Shown here piece after piece: positions 7,842 through 16,387 of a DNA stretch of 64,000 bases (position 1 is its first letter; the number at the start of each line of letters is the position of its first letter). The DNA comes from Methanobacteriota archaeon (GTDB lineage Archaea; Thermoplasmatota; Thermoplasmata; Thermoplasmatales; ARK-15). The notes under the pieces are model-generated. The model was not told the origin of the DNA. It made no database searches and worked only from the letters and a program-made list of their open reading frames with translations. A program made the translations under genes and the position numbers. The stretch covers positions 186,001 to 250,000 of the forward strand of contig WSBC01000016.1 in assembly GCA_009758405.1 (NCBI GenBank). Direction: 5' to 3'.

Positions 7842-9176
7842 TTAAATTTTTTTCTCTAATATTATTTTTTCTTTTCCAAAATACCTTTTAAGTGGTTCGG
7901 GAATCTTTATAATATTATTTTCCTGATGATTTTCTATTATGGCTACTATTGTTCTAGTAGTGGCAATGGCTGTACTGTTAAGTGTATGTGGGTAGTAGTT
8001 TCCAAATTTTCCTCTTACCCTTATGTTTAGTCTTCTCGATTGATAGTCTCTAACGTTACTTGCACTTACCACCTCCCTGAATCTTCCCTGTGCTGGCATC
8101 CAGACCTCAATATCGTATTTTTTTGATGCTACATTCCCTATATCACCACTGCATATGTTTATAATCCTATAGGGCAATTCTAGCTTTTGGTAAATCTCCT
8201 CCGCATTTCTTAGGATCTCCTCAAGGAACCTCTTTGAATCATCAGGATGACAGTAAATAAACTGTTCTACCTTGTTAAATTGATGAACCCTGAATATACC
8301 CTTTGTATCTTTACCGTGAGCACCAGCCTCTTTTCTGAAGCAGGGCGAAATACCTGCATACTTCAATGGAAGAGAATTTTCCTCAATAAACTCATCCATA
8401 TGATATGCTGCAAGGGGATGTTCTGAGGTAGCTATAAGGTAAAGGTCCTCATTTTCAACCTTGTAAATTGTATCTTCAAATGTAGAAAGATCCGTTGCGC
8501 CCTCCATAGCCCTCCTTGTAAGCATAAATGGGGGCTCCACCGGAATAAAACCCTTGCTCAAAAGATGGTCAAGTGCAAACATCTCTAGAGCTATTTCAAG
8601 TCTTACAAGATCATTTTTTAAATAATAGAATCTAGAGCCTGCCACTTTTCCTGCCCTTAATGTATCTGCAAGATCGAATTTCTCTATAATGTCTGTATGG
8701 CTATCTGGTCTTTTTTCTATTAATACATAATCCATTTTACCCCTTGATTCCTTCATAAAATTCTCAAGATCATCCTTGAAAACCTTTGCTTTACCCCAGA
8801 ACCTTATTGGTACATTATCATTCTCATCCTTCCCATAAGGCACATCATCATCAAGTAAATTTGGCATCCTCCATAAAAATGAATCCCTTTTTACCTTTAC
8901 ATCCTCAACTATTTTCTCTATTCTTTCAATATCTTCGTTTAATTTTTTCACCTCTTCTTTTTCAATATCAACATTTTCCCCTTTTTTCATTTTAGAAGAA
9001 ATTTCCATAATTTTTCTATTTTTCAAATTCCTTAATCTTTCCAATACCTGAAGATTTTCCCTCCAGATTCTATCTAGTTCTAGTATCCTGTCCACCTCCC
9101 CCGGATCTAAATTCCTCTTCTTTTGATTTTCTCTAACCACTTCGGGATTATTTCTAATTAAATTTATGTCAAGCAT
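7842..9176 (-). CDS. serS: Seryl-tRNA synthetase
   Basis: Charges tRNA-Ser with serine in the cytosol. At 444 residues it is the common (bacterial-type) class II enzyme, not the rare methanogen form. It has an N-terminal helical arm (about residues 25-100, a predicted coiled coil) for binding the tRNA variable arm, then the class II core with GATDLSTFEDTIY, motif 2 around SPCFRKEAGAHGKDTKGIFRVHQF, and motif 3 near LNSTAIATTRTIVAIIENHQ. It lies 20 bases upstream of the H/ACA RNA on the same strand, so that RNA could be cut from a serS read-through transcript. Confidence 0.96.
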   Translation of the reverse strand: MLDINLIRNNPEVVRENQKKRNLDPGEVDRILELDRIWRENLQVLERLRNLKNRKIMEISSKMKKGENVDIEKEEVKKLNEDIERIEKIVEDVKVKRDSFLWRMPNLLDDDVPYGKDENDNVPIRFWGKAKVFKDDLENFMKESRGKMDYVLIEKRPDSHTDIIEKFDLADTLRAGKVAGSRFYYLKNDLVRLEIALEMFALDHLLSKGFIPVEPPFMLTRRAMEGATDLSTFEDTIYKVENEDLYLIATSEHPLAAYHMDEFIEENSLPLKYAGISPCFRKEAGAHGKDTKGIFRVHQFNKVEQFIYCHPDDSKRFLEEILRNAEEIYQKLELPYRIINICSGDIGNVASKKYDIEVWMPAQGRFREVVSASNVRDYQSRRLNIRVRGKFGNYYPHTLNSTAIATTRTIVAIIENHQENNIIKIPEPLKRYFGKEKIILEKKI

Positions 9177-9248
9177 AATATCTAAAATAGATTAAAAAAT
9201 GGATCAATATAAACATTTTTTGTTAAAATTGGTAAAAAAAAACGAAAT

Positions 9249-9300
9249 CTTTAAATATGACAAAAATAATATCTTGTCTGACAAATATATGACAAGGAGG
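9249..9300 (+). promoter_or_regulatory. ftsZ promoter with GACAA inverted repeat
   Basis: A TTTAAATA box (9250-9257) is followed by the 11-base palindrome TTGTCTGACAA (9274-9284), centred about 25 bases after the box and so at the expected transcription start. Further TGACAA copies lie at 9258-9263 and 9290-9295. The AAGGAGGAATGAT ribosome-binding region follows directly. The second ftsZ gene has a GACAA palindrome at the same relative place, which points to a common regulator. Confidence 0.6.
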
Positions 9301-9308
9301 AATGATAT

Positions 9309-10472
9309 ATGAAGAGTATAATTAAAAATGCGCTTGGAAGTGATCCAGAGACATTTGTTAGACCACCAATACAAGAGGAGACACAGGAAGAACAGGCAAA
9401 ACAGGTGGTATCCCCTGATGATGAAGAATTGAGAAAGCTTGTTGAGCAGCTAAAGGTAAATATAAAGATTGTTGGGTGCGGTGGTGGCGGTACAAATACT
9501 ATAACGAGGCTCTATAATGAGGGAATTGCAGGTGCAACATTGATAGCCGCAAATACGGATGCCCCACATCTACTGCATGTAAAGGCAAACAGGAAGATAC
9601 TTCTTGGTAAAAGGTTAACCAGGGGTCTTGGTGCAGGGGCTGATCCTAGGATAGGAGAGGAGGCAGCAAAGGAGGCGGATGAGGATCTCAGGAACGTTTT
9701 GCAGAGGTCGGATATTGTATTTGTCACTGCAGGCATGGGTGGTGGTACGGGAACAGGTTCAGCGCCATATGTGGCACAGGTGGCAAAGGAGGTAAACCCC
9801 GGGACCCTTGTGATAGGTATTGTTACACTGCCCTTCTCAGCAGAGGGAAAGGTGAGGATGGAACAGGCACTATGGGGTCTTGACAGGTTGAAGAGGTACT
9901 GTGACACTACCATTGTAATACCTAATGACAAACTGCTTGAGATTGTGCCAAGGCTTCCACTAGACCAGGCATTCAAGGTGGCTGATGAGGTTTTAATGGA
10001 GGCACTGAAAGGTCTTACTGAGATAATAACAAAGCCCGGACTTGTTAACATAGACTATGCTGATATAAAGACTGTTATGGCCGATGGCGGTGTTGCTATG
10101 ATAGGAATAGGCGAGTCAGAGGGATCAACAGACAGGGTTCAGGAGGCTGTGAATGATGCAATAAACTCACCACTTATAGAGGCGGATATAAGGCAGGCCA
10201 AGGGTGCCCTTGTAAGGATAGTGGGAGATCCAAACATGAGCGTAATGGAGGCACAGAGGGCAGCTGACCTTATACAGAAACAGATAAGTCCCTCTGCAAA
10301 GCTAATATGGGGTGCCTCAATAGATCCAGAGCTTGAGAACAAGGTGAAGGTACTAATAGTGCTAACAGGTGTAAAGAGCCCTTACATACTGGATGGAAAG
10401 GCATCACTCACAGACATGAAGAAGGCTGCAAAAATATCATCACTGGATTCAACCATAGACACAATCCAGTGA
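9309..10472 (+). CDS. ftsZ: Cell-division tubulin homologue FtsZ (typical paralogue)
   Basis: GTP-dependent polymerising protein of the cytokinetic ring. 387 residues: an acidic N-terminal extension of about 50 residues, then GCGGGGTNTI, the tubulin signature GGGTGTGSAP, and the T7 loop NIDYADIKTVM with both catalytic Asp residues. The C-terminal domain is complete. The start is set by AAGGAGG shortly upstream. Codon use is richer in G and C than in the neighbours, which suggests high expression. A second, divergent copy lies at 34016-35065. See the promoter entry for the shared upstream motif. Confidence 0.96.
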   Translation: MKSIIKNALGSDPETFVRPPIQEETQEEQAKQVVSPDDEELRKLVEQLKVNIKIVGCGGGGTNTITRLYNEGIAGATLIAANTDAPHLLHVKANRKILLGKRLTRGLGAGADPRIGEEAAKEADEDLRNVLQRSDIVFVTAGMGGGTGTGSAPYVAQVAKEVNPGTLVIGIVTLPFSAEGKVRMEQALWGLDRLKRYCDTTIVIPNDKLLEIVPRLPLDQAFKVADEVLMEALKGLTEIITKPGLVNIDYADIKTVMADGGVAMIGIGESEGSTDRVQEAVNDAINSPLIEADIRQAKGALVRIVGDPNMSVMEAQRAADLIQKQISPSAKLIWGASIDPELENKVKVLIVLTGVKSPYILDGKASLTDMKKAAKISSLDSTIDTIQ

Positions 10473-10507
10473 TATTTTAATTTTTTATAAAAAAAATTAT
10501 AAAAAAT

Positions 10508-10777
10508 TTATTGATATTTTACTTTCTTTGATGCCTTGAAGACAAATTTCTTCTTCTGTGGTACATTTATTACTGCCTTTGTTCTTGGATTCTTTGCCTT
10601 CTTTGCTTTCTGAACTTTCCTCATAAATACGCCAAACTGCTTTATTGCCACCTTATCTCCCTTGTTTACCCTATCAATTACCTCTTTAAAAAATGCGTCC
10701 AGTACTGCCTTTACATTCTTTTCAGATACATTTGTCTTCTTTGCAATCACTTTTCTCAGCTCTGTAATTCCTACCAT
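10508..10777 (-). CDS. HTa: HU/IHF-like chromosomal protein of the Thermoplasma type
   Basis: HU-fold DNA-binding protein that takes the place of histones in Thermoplasmatales. 89 residues: an N-terminal ITELRKVIAKK helix, the FGVFMRKVQKAKKAKNPRT beta-arm region and the C-terminal KKKFVFKASKKVKYQ, which closely resembles Thermoplasma HTa as I remember it. The ATG at 10777 follows GAGGTGT; a longer frame starting ten codons earlier lacks a ribosome-binding site. It converges on ftsZ with a 35-base AT-rich gap. This gene is the main taxonomic marker in the window. Confidence 0.93.
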   Translation of the reverse strand: MVGITELRKVIAKKTNVSEKNVKAVLDAFFKEVIDRVNKGDKVAIKQFGVFMRKVQKAKKAKNPRTKAVINVPQKKKFVFKASKKVKYQ

Positions 10778-10901
10778 ATTTGTACACCTCACTGTAGATA
10801 TCATCAAATTTCTATATAAACTTTGCTTAAAAAATCACCAAAATGCCATGGATGAAGAATCTTTAAAAAAATATTTTGAAATAGATTTTTTAAAAAGAAT
10901 A

Positions 10902-11753
10902 TTAAGATTTTGCTGAAATTATTTCCTGCACTAACTTTGCTGCAAGCATAGATGTATTTCCATTGTCAAATGGTGGAGAAATCTCAACTATGTCCGCACC
11001 AATGATTTTTTTACCTAGTTTTGAAATAATATAAGTTACATCCCATGGTGTTATACCTAAGGGCTCAGGAGTGGCAACTCCTGGTGCAAAGGCGGGATCT
11101 ATGCCGTCCATGTCTATAGAAAGATAGACGTATCTTTCTTTAATAAAATCTTCAATTTTTTTAAATGCTTTTTCAATTCCACTGGAATGCACTTCCCAGC
11201 TTGGAATATGTGAATATTTGCTAAATTCAGGTGATGAGAATTCCTCCAGAGAAACTGACCTTATTCCAATGGATATTACCCTGTCATCTCCTAATATTTC
11301 AAACGCTCTTCTCGCCACACAGGCATGGCTATATTTTATCCCTAGATATTCATCCCTAAAATCTGAATGCGCATCTATAAAGAGTATTATTGCATCTCTT
11401 TTTTTTATAGATTTTGCAATCCCTGCAGTTATTGAATGCTCACCACCTAGCATTATTGGGAATTTTCCATCATCAAAAATCATTCCCGAGGTGAATTCCA
11501 CATCATTTATTATATCCTTCACATCTCCCTGCTCCTCAAGATCCCCCATATCGTGTATCTTTGATATTCGCATATTCTTAGAATGCCAATATACAAAGGA
11601 TTCAAGATTTTTAGAAGCTATCCTGATTGAATTTGGTGCAAACCTAGAACCTGGTCTATAACTTGTGGTCCCATCAAATGGAACACCAAATATTACAAAA
11701 TAGGAATCCTTATAATCGTACTCGGAGTCTGCAAACTTTAGCAATGATGCCAT
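10902..11753 (-). CDS. speB: Agmatinase/arginase-family ureohydrolase
   Basis: Manganese enzyme that splits agmatine (or a related guanidino compound) to release urea. 283 residues. Metal-binding motifs are GGEHSIT near residue 103, DAHSDFRD near 127 and SIDMDGIDPAFAPG near 214. It starts one base after the aIF5A stop codon. In Haloferax an agmatinase-type enzyme takes part in making the deoxyhypusine of aIF5A, so this adjacency suggests the same role here. Substrate is inferred, not seen. Confidence 0.9.
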   Translation of the reverse strand: MASLLKFADSEYDYKDSYFVIFGVPFDGTTSYRPGSRFAPNSIRIASKNLESFVYWHSKNMRISKIHDMGDLEEQGDVKDIINDVEFTSGMIFDDGKFPIMLGGEHSITAGIAKSIKKRDAIILFIDAHSDFRDEYLGIKYSHACVARRAFEILGDDRVISIGIRSVSLEEFSSPEFSKYSHIPSWEVHSSGIEKAFKKIEDFIKERYVYLSIDMDGIDPAFAPGVATPEPLGITPWDVTYIISKLGKKIIGADIVEISPPFDNGNTSMLAAKLVQEIISAKS

Positions 11754-11754
11754 T

Positions 11755-12141
11755 TTAGCTCTTCATAATCTTTCTTTTTCCCATAGCCTCCCAGTATTGA
11801 ACCTCTTGACCTTGCTGAAGAGAACCCTTGAGTTCTTCAGGGATTGGAAGTTCAAATGTTTCAAATGTAGAGGTATCCATAATCTGTGCTGTATCACCTA
11901 TTATGGATATTATTTGTCCCACCTTTTTATCTATGATGGGGCTCTTTACCTTGTGTTTAACTGGATACACAACACTTCTTTTTTGATTATCAAATACACC
12001 TATTGCCACTATTCTAGCCTTTGCCTCTCCATGTTTCCCTGGTTTTGAAGTTGTAAATTCAACTATTCTACAGGGCTCATCATCAATCACTATATAGCTT
12101 CCTTCCCTAAGTTCCCTTACTTCAACATCCTTCCATGACAT
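11755..12141 (-). CDS. eif5A: Translation factor aIF5A
   Basis: Binds the ribosome near the E site and helps with slow peptide bonds. 128 residues: an N-terminal SH3-like domain with the modification loop [11 protein letters not shown], whose lysine is the deoxyhypusine or hypusine site (about residue 40), and a C-terminal OB-fold. The ATG at 12141 follows AAGGTG; the GTG three codons earlier is inside that site. It is the first gene of a two-gene operon with the agmatinase homologue. Confidence 0.95.
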   Translation of the reverse strand: MSWKDVEVRELREGSYIVIDDEPCRIVEFTTSKPGKHGEAKARIVAIGVFDNQKRSVVYPVKHKVKSPIIDKKVGQIISIIGDTAQIMDTSTFETFELPIPEELKGSLQQGQEVQYWEAMGKRKIMKS

Positions 12142-12308
12142 TCTTGACACCTTTTATTTAATTTGAATTTATGTAGAATAATTTATGCCCCCTTATGAAT
12201 TTTTCGTGATAAAATGGCTATGATTATGTTTTTAGGATTAATACTAATGAAAATTAACAAGGAAAATATTTAGAAAAGATTATTATCCAGAAAAATATTT
12301 TTTTAAAT

Positions 12309-13091
12309 ATGATAAAAAGAAAGAGTGAAATGACAAAAATGGCAATATTAATTGAAATAATGCATGGGAAGAAAAAGATAAAGGATATTTCAAAATCTGT
12401 GAATATTACAATTCAGGGAGTTTCTGAGTATATTAAACTTTTGAAAAAGGAGGGTTATATAGATAAAAATATGAACATCACAATGGATGGTGTTGACTTT
12501 GTTTATAAAAAAATGGAAGAGCTGAGGAGTTTTATTACAGAGGTTATGAGTGATATGAAATTTATAACAAATACGGAGGCAATTGCTGGTGAAGAAATAA
12601 AAAAGGGTGAAAGGGTAGGCCTTTTTATGGAAAATGGATACATGTATGCATACAAAAGAAAATCAAGTTCAACAGGTCTAGCCACCTATGATGCAATGCC
12701 AGGTGAGGACATTAATATAAGTGATCTTGAAGGAATTCTTGATCTATCAATTGGAGATATTACAGTTGTGAGATTACCTTCATCAAAGGATGGAGGATCT
12801 AGGGGAGTTGATATTAAAGAATTAAAGAAATTGATAAGGAAAGGAGTAAAAAAGGGTGTAATCGGGTCAGTTGCATATGTAACACTTAAGAAAAATGGAA
12901 TTGAAATAGATTTTGAGTATGGGGTAGTTAGGGCCGCTCAGGAGGCTGCACATAGAGGTTTTTCTTCAATTATTTTTGTTTCATCGGACCTTTTTAAGTA
13001 TACAATTGAGGATTTAGAGCGTGAAATACCTGGACTCTCTAAAGTACCCTATAATGTCATAGATCTCAGTAACGGTCATAAAAAATATTGA
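12309..13091 (+). CDS. Winged-helix regulator with unknown C-terminal domain
   Basis: 260 residues. The first 75 or so form an archaeal winged helix (MAILIEIMHGKKKIKDIS, then VNITIQGVSEYIKLLKKEGYI as the recognition part). The remainder, with GERVGLFMENGYMYAY and a GVVRAAQEAAHRG segment, resembles a conserved archaeal family of unknown role that may sense a ligand. Target genes are not evident. It overlaps the convergent purM gene by 26 bases. A run of As and Ts with no strong ribosome-binding site precedes the start, so the mRNA may be leaderless. Confidence 0.7.
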   Translation: MIKRKSEMTKMAILIEIMHGKKKIKDISKSVNITIQGVSEYIKLLKKEGYIDKNMNITMDGVDFVYKKMEELRSFITEVMSDMKFITNTEAIAGEEIKKGERVGLFMENGYMYAYKRKSSSTGLATYDAMPGEDINISDLEGILDLSIGDITVVRLPSSKDGGSRGVDIKELKKLIRKGVKKGVIGSVAYVTLKKNGIEIDFEYGVVRAAQEAAHRGFSSIIFVSSDLFKYTIEDLEREIPGLSKVPYNVIDLSNGHKKY

Positions 13092-14076
13092 ATTCAGGAA
13101 CACTCACACCAAAACCATTTTCGACATATCCAACTATCTTGGCCCCTATTCCATTTTTTATGGATATCTCAATAGTCTCCTTTGATTGATCCTCTGGAAT
13201 TATCAAAGCCATACCCATTCCCATATTGAATGTCTGATACATTTCAAGGGGATCTATATCACCAAGATGTGCAATGTATGTGAATATTCTTTGGGGTTTT
13301 ATTGGATCATTTATTATAAATAATTTTTTTGATAATCTTATCAGGTTTCTTAATCCACCACCGGTAATATGTGCAATTCCATGTACATCTACATTTTTTA
13401 TTAAATCGAGTACAGTTTTTACATATAATCTTGTTGGTTTAAGGAGTATATTCGAAAGCTTTGAATTACCAATCCTTTCATCATAACTTATATTATTCTC
13501 CTTTATAAGTTTCCTTACAAGAGTGAATCCATTTGAATGTAAACCTGAACTTTCAAGCCCAACGATCACGTCATTCCTTCTTATTTTTTTACCTGTTATT
13601 TCCTTACCTATACTTACATAGCCTATAGATGTTCCAGAAAGATCCGTTCCATTAACCATGTCTGGCATTACTGCTGTCTCACCACCAACTATTGTCACAC
13701 CTGCCTCTGCAGCTCCTCTGTTCAAAGATTTTCCAATTTCTCTAGCCTTTTTTATATTGTAATCCCTTATTATTAAATAATCCAAGAATGCAAATGGTTC
13801 TGCGCCAACACAAATAGTATCGTTTACATTCATTGCTATTGCATCTATACCTACAGTATCCCATTTCCCTAACTCATCAGCAATAAGCATCTTTGTACCA
13901 ACGCCGTCTGTATTTAAGGCAAGATAATATTCACCAAACCTAATTAATGAGGAATAATGGCCAATACCTGTACCAAGATTAAATCCCCTTTTCTTATATT
14001 TTATTTCCCTGAGGAGATTATTTAGAAAAATATCCTTTTTATCAATATCCACTCCAGCCTCTGCATAAGTCTTCAT
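13066..14076 (-). CDS. purM: Phosphoribosylformylglycinamidine cyclo-ligase
   Basis: AIR synthase, fifth step of purine biosynthesis. 336 residues beginning MKTYAEAGVDIDKKD. The conserved FNLGTGIGHY, NTDGVGTK, DAIAMNVND and AHITGGGLRNL motifs are present. The ATG at 14076 follows AGGGTGAT. The longer reading frame runs into the tRNA-Ala gene and is not real at its start. The tRNA 3' end is only 18 bases upstream, so tRNA and purM are probably made from one transcript. Confidence 0.94.
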   Translation of the reverse strand: MKTYAEAGVDIDKKDIFLNNLLREIKYKKRGFNLGTGIGHYSSLIRFGEYYLALNTDGVGTKMLIADELGKWDTVGIDAIAMNVNDTICVGAEPFAFLDYLIIRDYNIKKAREIGKSLNRGAAEAGVTIVGGETAVMPDMVNGTDLSGTSIGYVSIGKEITGKKIRRNDVIVGLESSGLHSNGFTLVRKLIKENNISYDERIGNSKLSNILLKPTRLYVKTVLDLIKNVDVHGIAHITGGGLRNLIRLSKKLFIINDPIKPQRIFTYIAHLGDIDPLEMYQTFNMGMGMALIIPEDQSKETIEISIKNGIGAKIVGYVENGFGVSVPEFNIFYDRY

Positions 14077-14094
14077 AAAATCACCCTTAAACAG

Positions 14095-14167
14095 TGGACC
14101 GGCGGGGATTTTAAACCCCGGCCTCCTCCCTGCCAAGGAGGCGATCTACCAACTGATCTACCGGCCC
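14095..14167 (-). tRNA. tRNA-Ala (GGC)
   Basis: 73 bases with a full cloverleaf. Acceptor GGGCCGG pairs with CCGGTCC (one G-U), discriminator A. The anticodon arm is CCTCC-TTGGCAG-GGAGG, anticodon GGC. The T arm carries GGTTTAAAATC. No intron. A TATA-like ATATTTAAAA lies about 26-35 bases upstream (near 14192-14203). The remaining gap up to the MoeB-like gene at 14435 is AT-rich with nothing else recognised. Shares its acceptor and D-arm sequence closely with the tRNA-Ala(TGC) at 27929. Confidence 0.96.
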
Positions 14168-14434
14168 CCATTTAAGCAATGCCAATGGTTTTAAATATTT
14201 TTCGAATGAATTAAAGGTTAAGTAAAAGTTGTGAAAACAGATAAAATTGGAATAATTTAATCGTGGAATATGATAAGGATGGGTGTTAAATATAAAATAT
14301 ACTTTGATGTATCTTATAGAATAAATTGGGTAATGAGAAAAGGTAAATGTAATGAAATGTTTTAAGTATTTATTCTCTTAAAATTTCATCAATCTTTAAA
14401 TGAAGGAATTTTTTAAAGATAAAAAAAGGGTTTT

Positions 14435-15169
14435 TTAAAGAAAATCGTATCTACCAAGGGAACATGCGGGACAATCTTCCTGTCTTTTTAAGGGTATTTT
14501 TTCTATTCTTAATTCCCATCCATCATAGTAATAAATTGCACTTTCAACATTTTCCCCAAGGAGAATCCTAAAGGCAAGTGAAACAGCCATAGATGCGATA
14601 GCTGATGGTATTGAATTCAATATTCCCCTAGTGTTAGTTGTTTCATATTTTTCGGGTAAATCCCTCATTAAACATCTCAAGCATGCAGTTTTTTTGGGGA
14701 TAATTGGCATTACATTACCATAGGTGGCCAGAACACCTGAATATATCCAGGGTTTTCCATGCTTTACACACACGTCATTTAACAAAAATCTTGTTTCAAA
14801 ATTATCAGTTCCATCCATAACTATGTCAACTCTTTTCACATAATCTTCAAGAACATTAGAAGTGAGGTGTCCTTCTAATGGAATTACCCTAGTTTCCGAA
14901 TTCATTTCTGCGAGTTTTTTCGCTGCCACCTCAACCTTTTTCTTTCCAATATCATTTTCATCATAAAGAAGTTGCCTATGTATGTTTGATATTGAAACAT
15001 AGTCATAGTCGTTAATATACACTGTTCCTAACCCTGCCCTTACAAGTAATTGTGAGATAAGACCACCTGTTCCACCAATACCAACAACAAGTGCGCTTTT
15101 TTTCTTAAGTAATTCCTGTCCTTTTTTACCGAATTTATCAACTAAAATTTGCCTCGAATATCTCTCCAT
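14435..15169 (-). CDS. E1-like adenylyltransferase (MoeB/ThiF/UbaA family)
   Basis: Activates the C-terminus of a ubiquitin-like or sulfur-carrier protein by adenylation, for molybdopterin, thiamine or tRNA thiolation pathways. 244 residues: the nucleotide motif VVGIGGTGGLISQLL near residue 28, DGTDNFETRFLLND near 117, and two CxxC pairs (CLRC and CPAC) that bind zinc. The usual catalytic-cysteine region reads ETTNTRGILNSIPSAIAS, without a cysteine at the common position. Archaea often use one such enzyme for all carriers. The carrier protein is not next to it. Confidence 0.87.
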   Translation of the reverse strand: MERYSRQILVDKFGKKGQELLKKKSALVVGIGGTGGLISQLLVRAGLGTVYINDYDYVSISNIHRQLLYDENDIGKKKVEVAAKKLAEMNSETRVIPLEGHLTSNVLEDYVKRVDIVMDGTDNFETRFLLNDVCVKHGKPWIYSGVLATYGNVMPIIPKKTACLRCLMRDLPEKYETTNTRGILNSIPSAIASMAVSLAFRILLGENVESAIYYYDGWELRIEKIPLKRQEDCPACSLGRYDFL

Positions 15170-15226
15170 AATTAATCATGGGAAACATATGAAAAAATTT
15201 TTCTTGAAAAAGAGAATAGGTGGATT

Positions 15227-16387
15227 GTGGATCCCAATATATGCATAAAGTGCAGGGGGATAAAACTCCTATGTGGTCTTGATAGATGCCCATATATTGA
15301 TTACAGCTATCTTATGCCAAAGATATCCAATGAATACAAAGGCACATCCCCACCAGATATATTTGTTGGTCATCACGGATACCCAAAGGTACTTATTACT
15401 GCTCTATCCTCCAATGGAGAAGTACCACTTAATCTATTTCCTATGGATCTTGATTCCATACTTAGGTATAGGGGATCACTTTATAGGGTGGGGGAAGTAC
15501 AAAGGGTTGATAAGGGATCAAAATTAATTGAAAAAATACAGGAGATATCCCTTTCAGAAATTAAACTTGGTATAGATGCGGAATACTACAAGGTGATAGG
15601 TGATTTTACTATTGATCACATACATACACCTCTTGGTCCCAGGTTATATGCGAAAAGGATAGATTTAGTTGAAAATCCGATTGTGCCAAATATAGTAGAA
15701 AGGGTCTATGGGGATTATGATTTTAAGGCTGATAAGGCAATATATTATCTTTATAAAAACAATCTCCCCTATGAATACTTGAGAAGATTGTTTAGTGCAG
15801 GCATATTAGGTTTAAAGGTTGAAAGAAGGATTGTACCTACAAGATGGGCAATTACAGCTGTGGACGATATTATAGGTAAAAAATTGATTGATGAAATTAA
15901 ACAGAATGAAGATCTGGACTCGCCAATCTATGCTCATGGAAATTATATGTGGAATGATTTTTTCATACTAATAATGCCAGGAGAATGGGGCTTTGAAATG
16001 ATTGAAAATTGGTATGGAAGAAATTTATTTTCTAGGGAAATGGTAGAAAAGGGTGATTATGAAACATTTTTTGGAAGAAGAGGTTATGCCTCAAATGTTA
16101 CAGGTGCATATTATGCTGCCAGATTAGGTATACTTGAATATCTAAAGAGCATAGGAAAAAGAGGGAGTGCAATAGTTTATAGAGTAATTGGAATGGAATA
16201 CAGGATACCCCTTGGGGTATGGATAATAAGGGAGACTGTGAGAGAAGCACTTAGGCATCCTTTTATCCTAAATGGAAAGAATATTAAGGAATTTCATATA
16301 ATACCCGATGATATAAAATATGTATTCGAAAGTTCAAGGACAATTAAAAGAATTAAGGAGCAAAAGAGGATAGATAATTATGGATGA
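15227..16387 (+). CDS. nreA: Nre family DNA-repair protein
   Basis: Archaeal Nre proteins take part in repair of DNA damage and interact with PCNA in haloarchaea. 386 residues. The N-terminus is CIKCRGIKLLCGLDRCPY, the family's cysteine cluster, and the centre carries the typical FVGHHGYPKV and PIYAHGNYMWNDFF segments. I see no PCNA-binding (PIP) box at the C-terminus. GTG is used as start, right behind AGGTGG; no in-frame ATG precedes it. The last eight bases overlap the DNA polymerase D small-subunit gene, a linkage that supports a repair or replication role. Confidence 0.85.
   Translation: MDPNICIKCRGIKLLCGLDRCPYIDYSYLMPKISNEYKGTSPPDIFVGHHGYPKVLITALSSNGEVPLNLFPMDLDSILRYRGSLYRVGEVQRVDKGSKLIEKIQEISLSEIKLGIDAEYYKVIGDFTIDHIHTPLGPRLYAKRIDLVENPIVPNIVERVYGDYDFKADKAIYYLYKNNLPYEYLRRLFSAGILGLKVERRIVPTRWAITAVDDIIGKKLIDEIKQNEDLDSPIYAHGNYMWNDFFILIMPGEWGFEMIENWYGRNLFSREMVEKGDYETFFGRRGYASNVTGAYYAARLGILEYLKSIGKRGSAIVYRVIGMEYRIPLGVWIIRETVREALRHPFILNGKNIKEFHIIPDDIKYVFESSRTIKRIKEQKRIDNYG

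Noticed and set aside
14077-14136. N-terminal extension of purM into the tRNA-Ala region
   Set aside because: The extra residues are encoded by tRNA sequence, and a good AGGGTGAT site precedes the ATG at 14076.
16330-16387. PCNA-binding motif at the end of NreA
   Set aside because: The C-terminal residues lack the Gln and paired aromatic residues of a PIP box.
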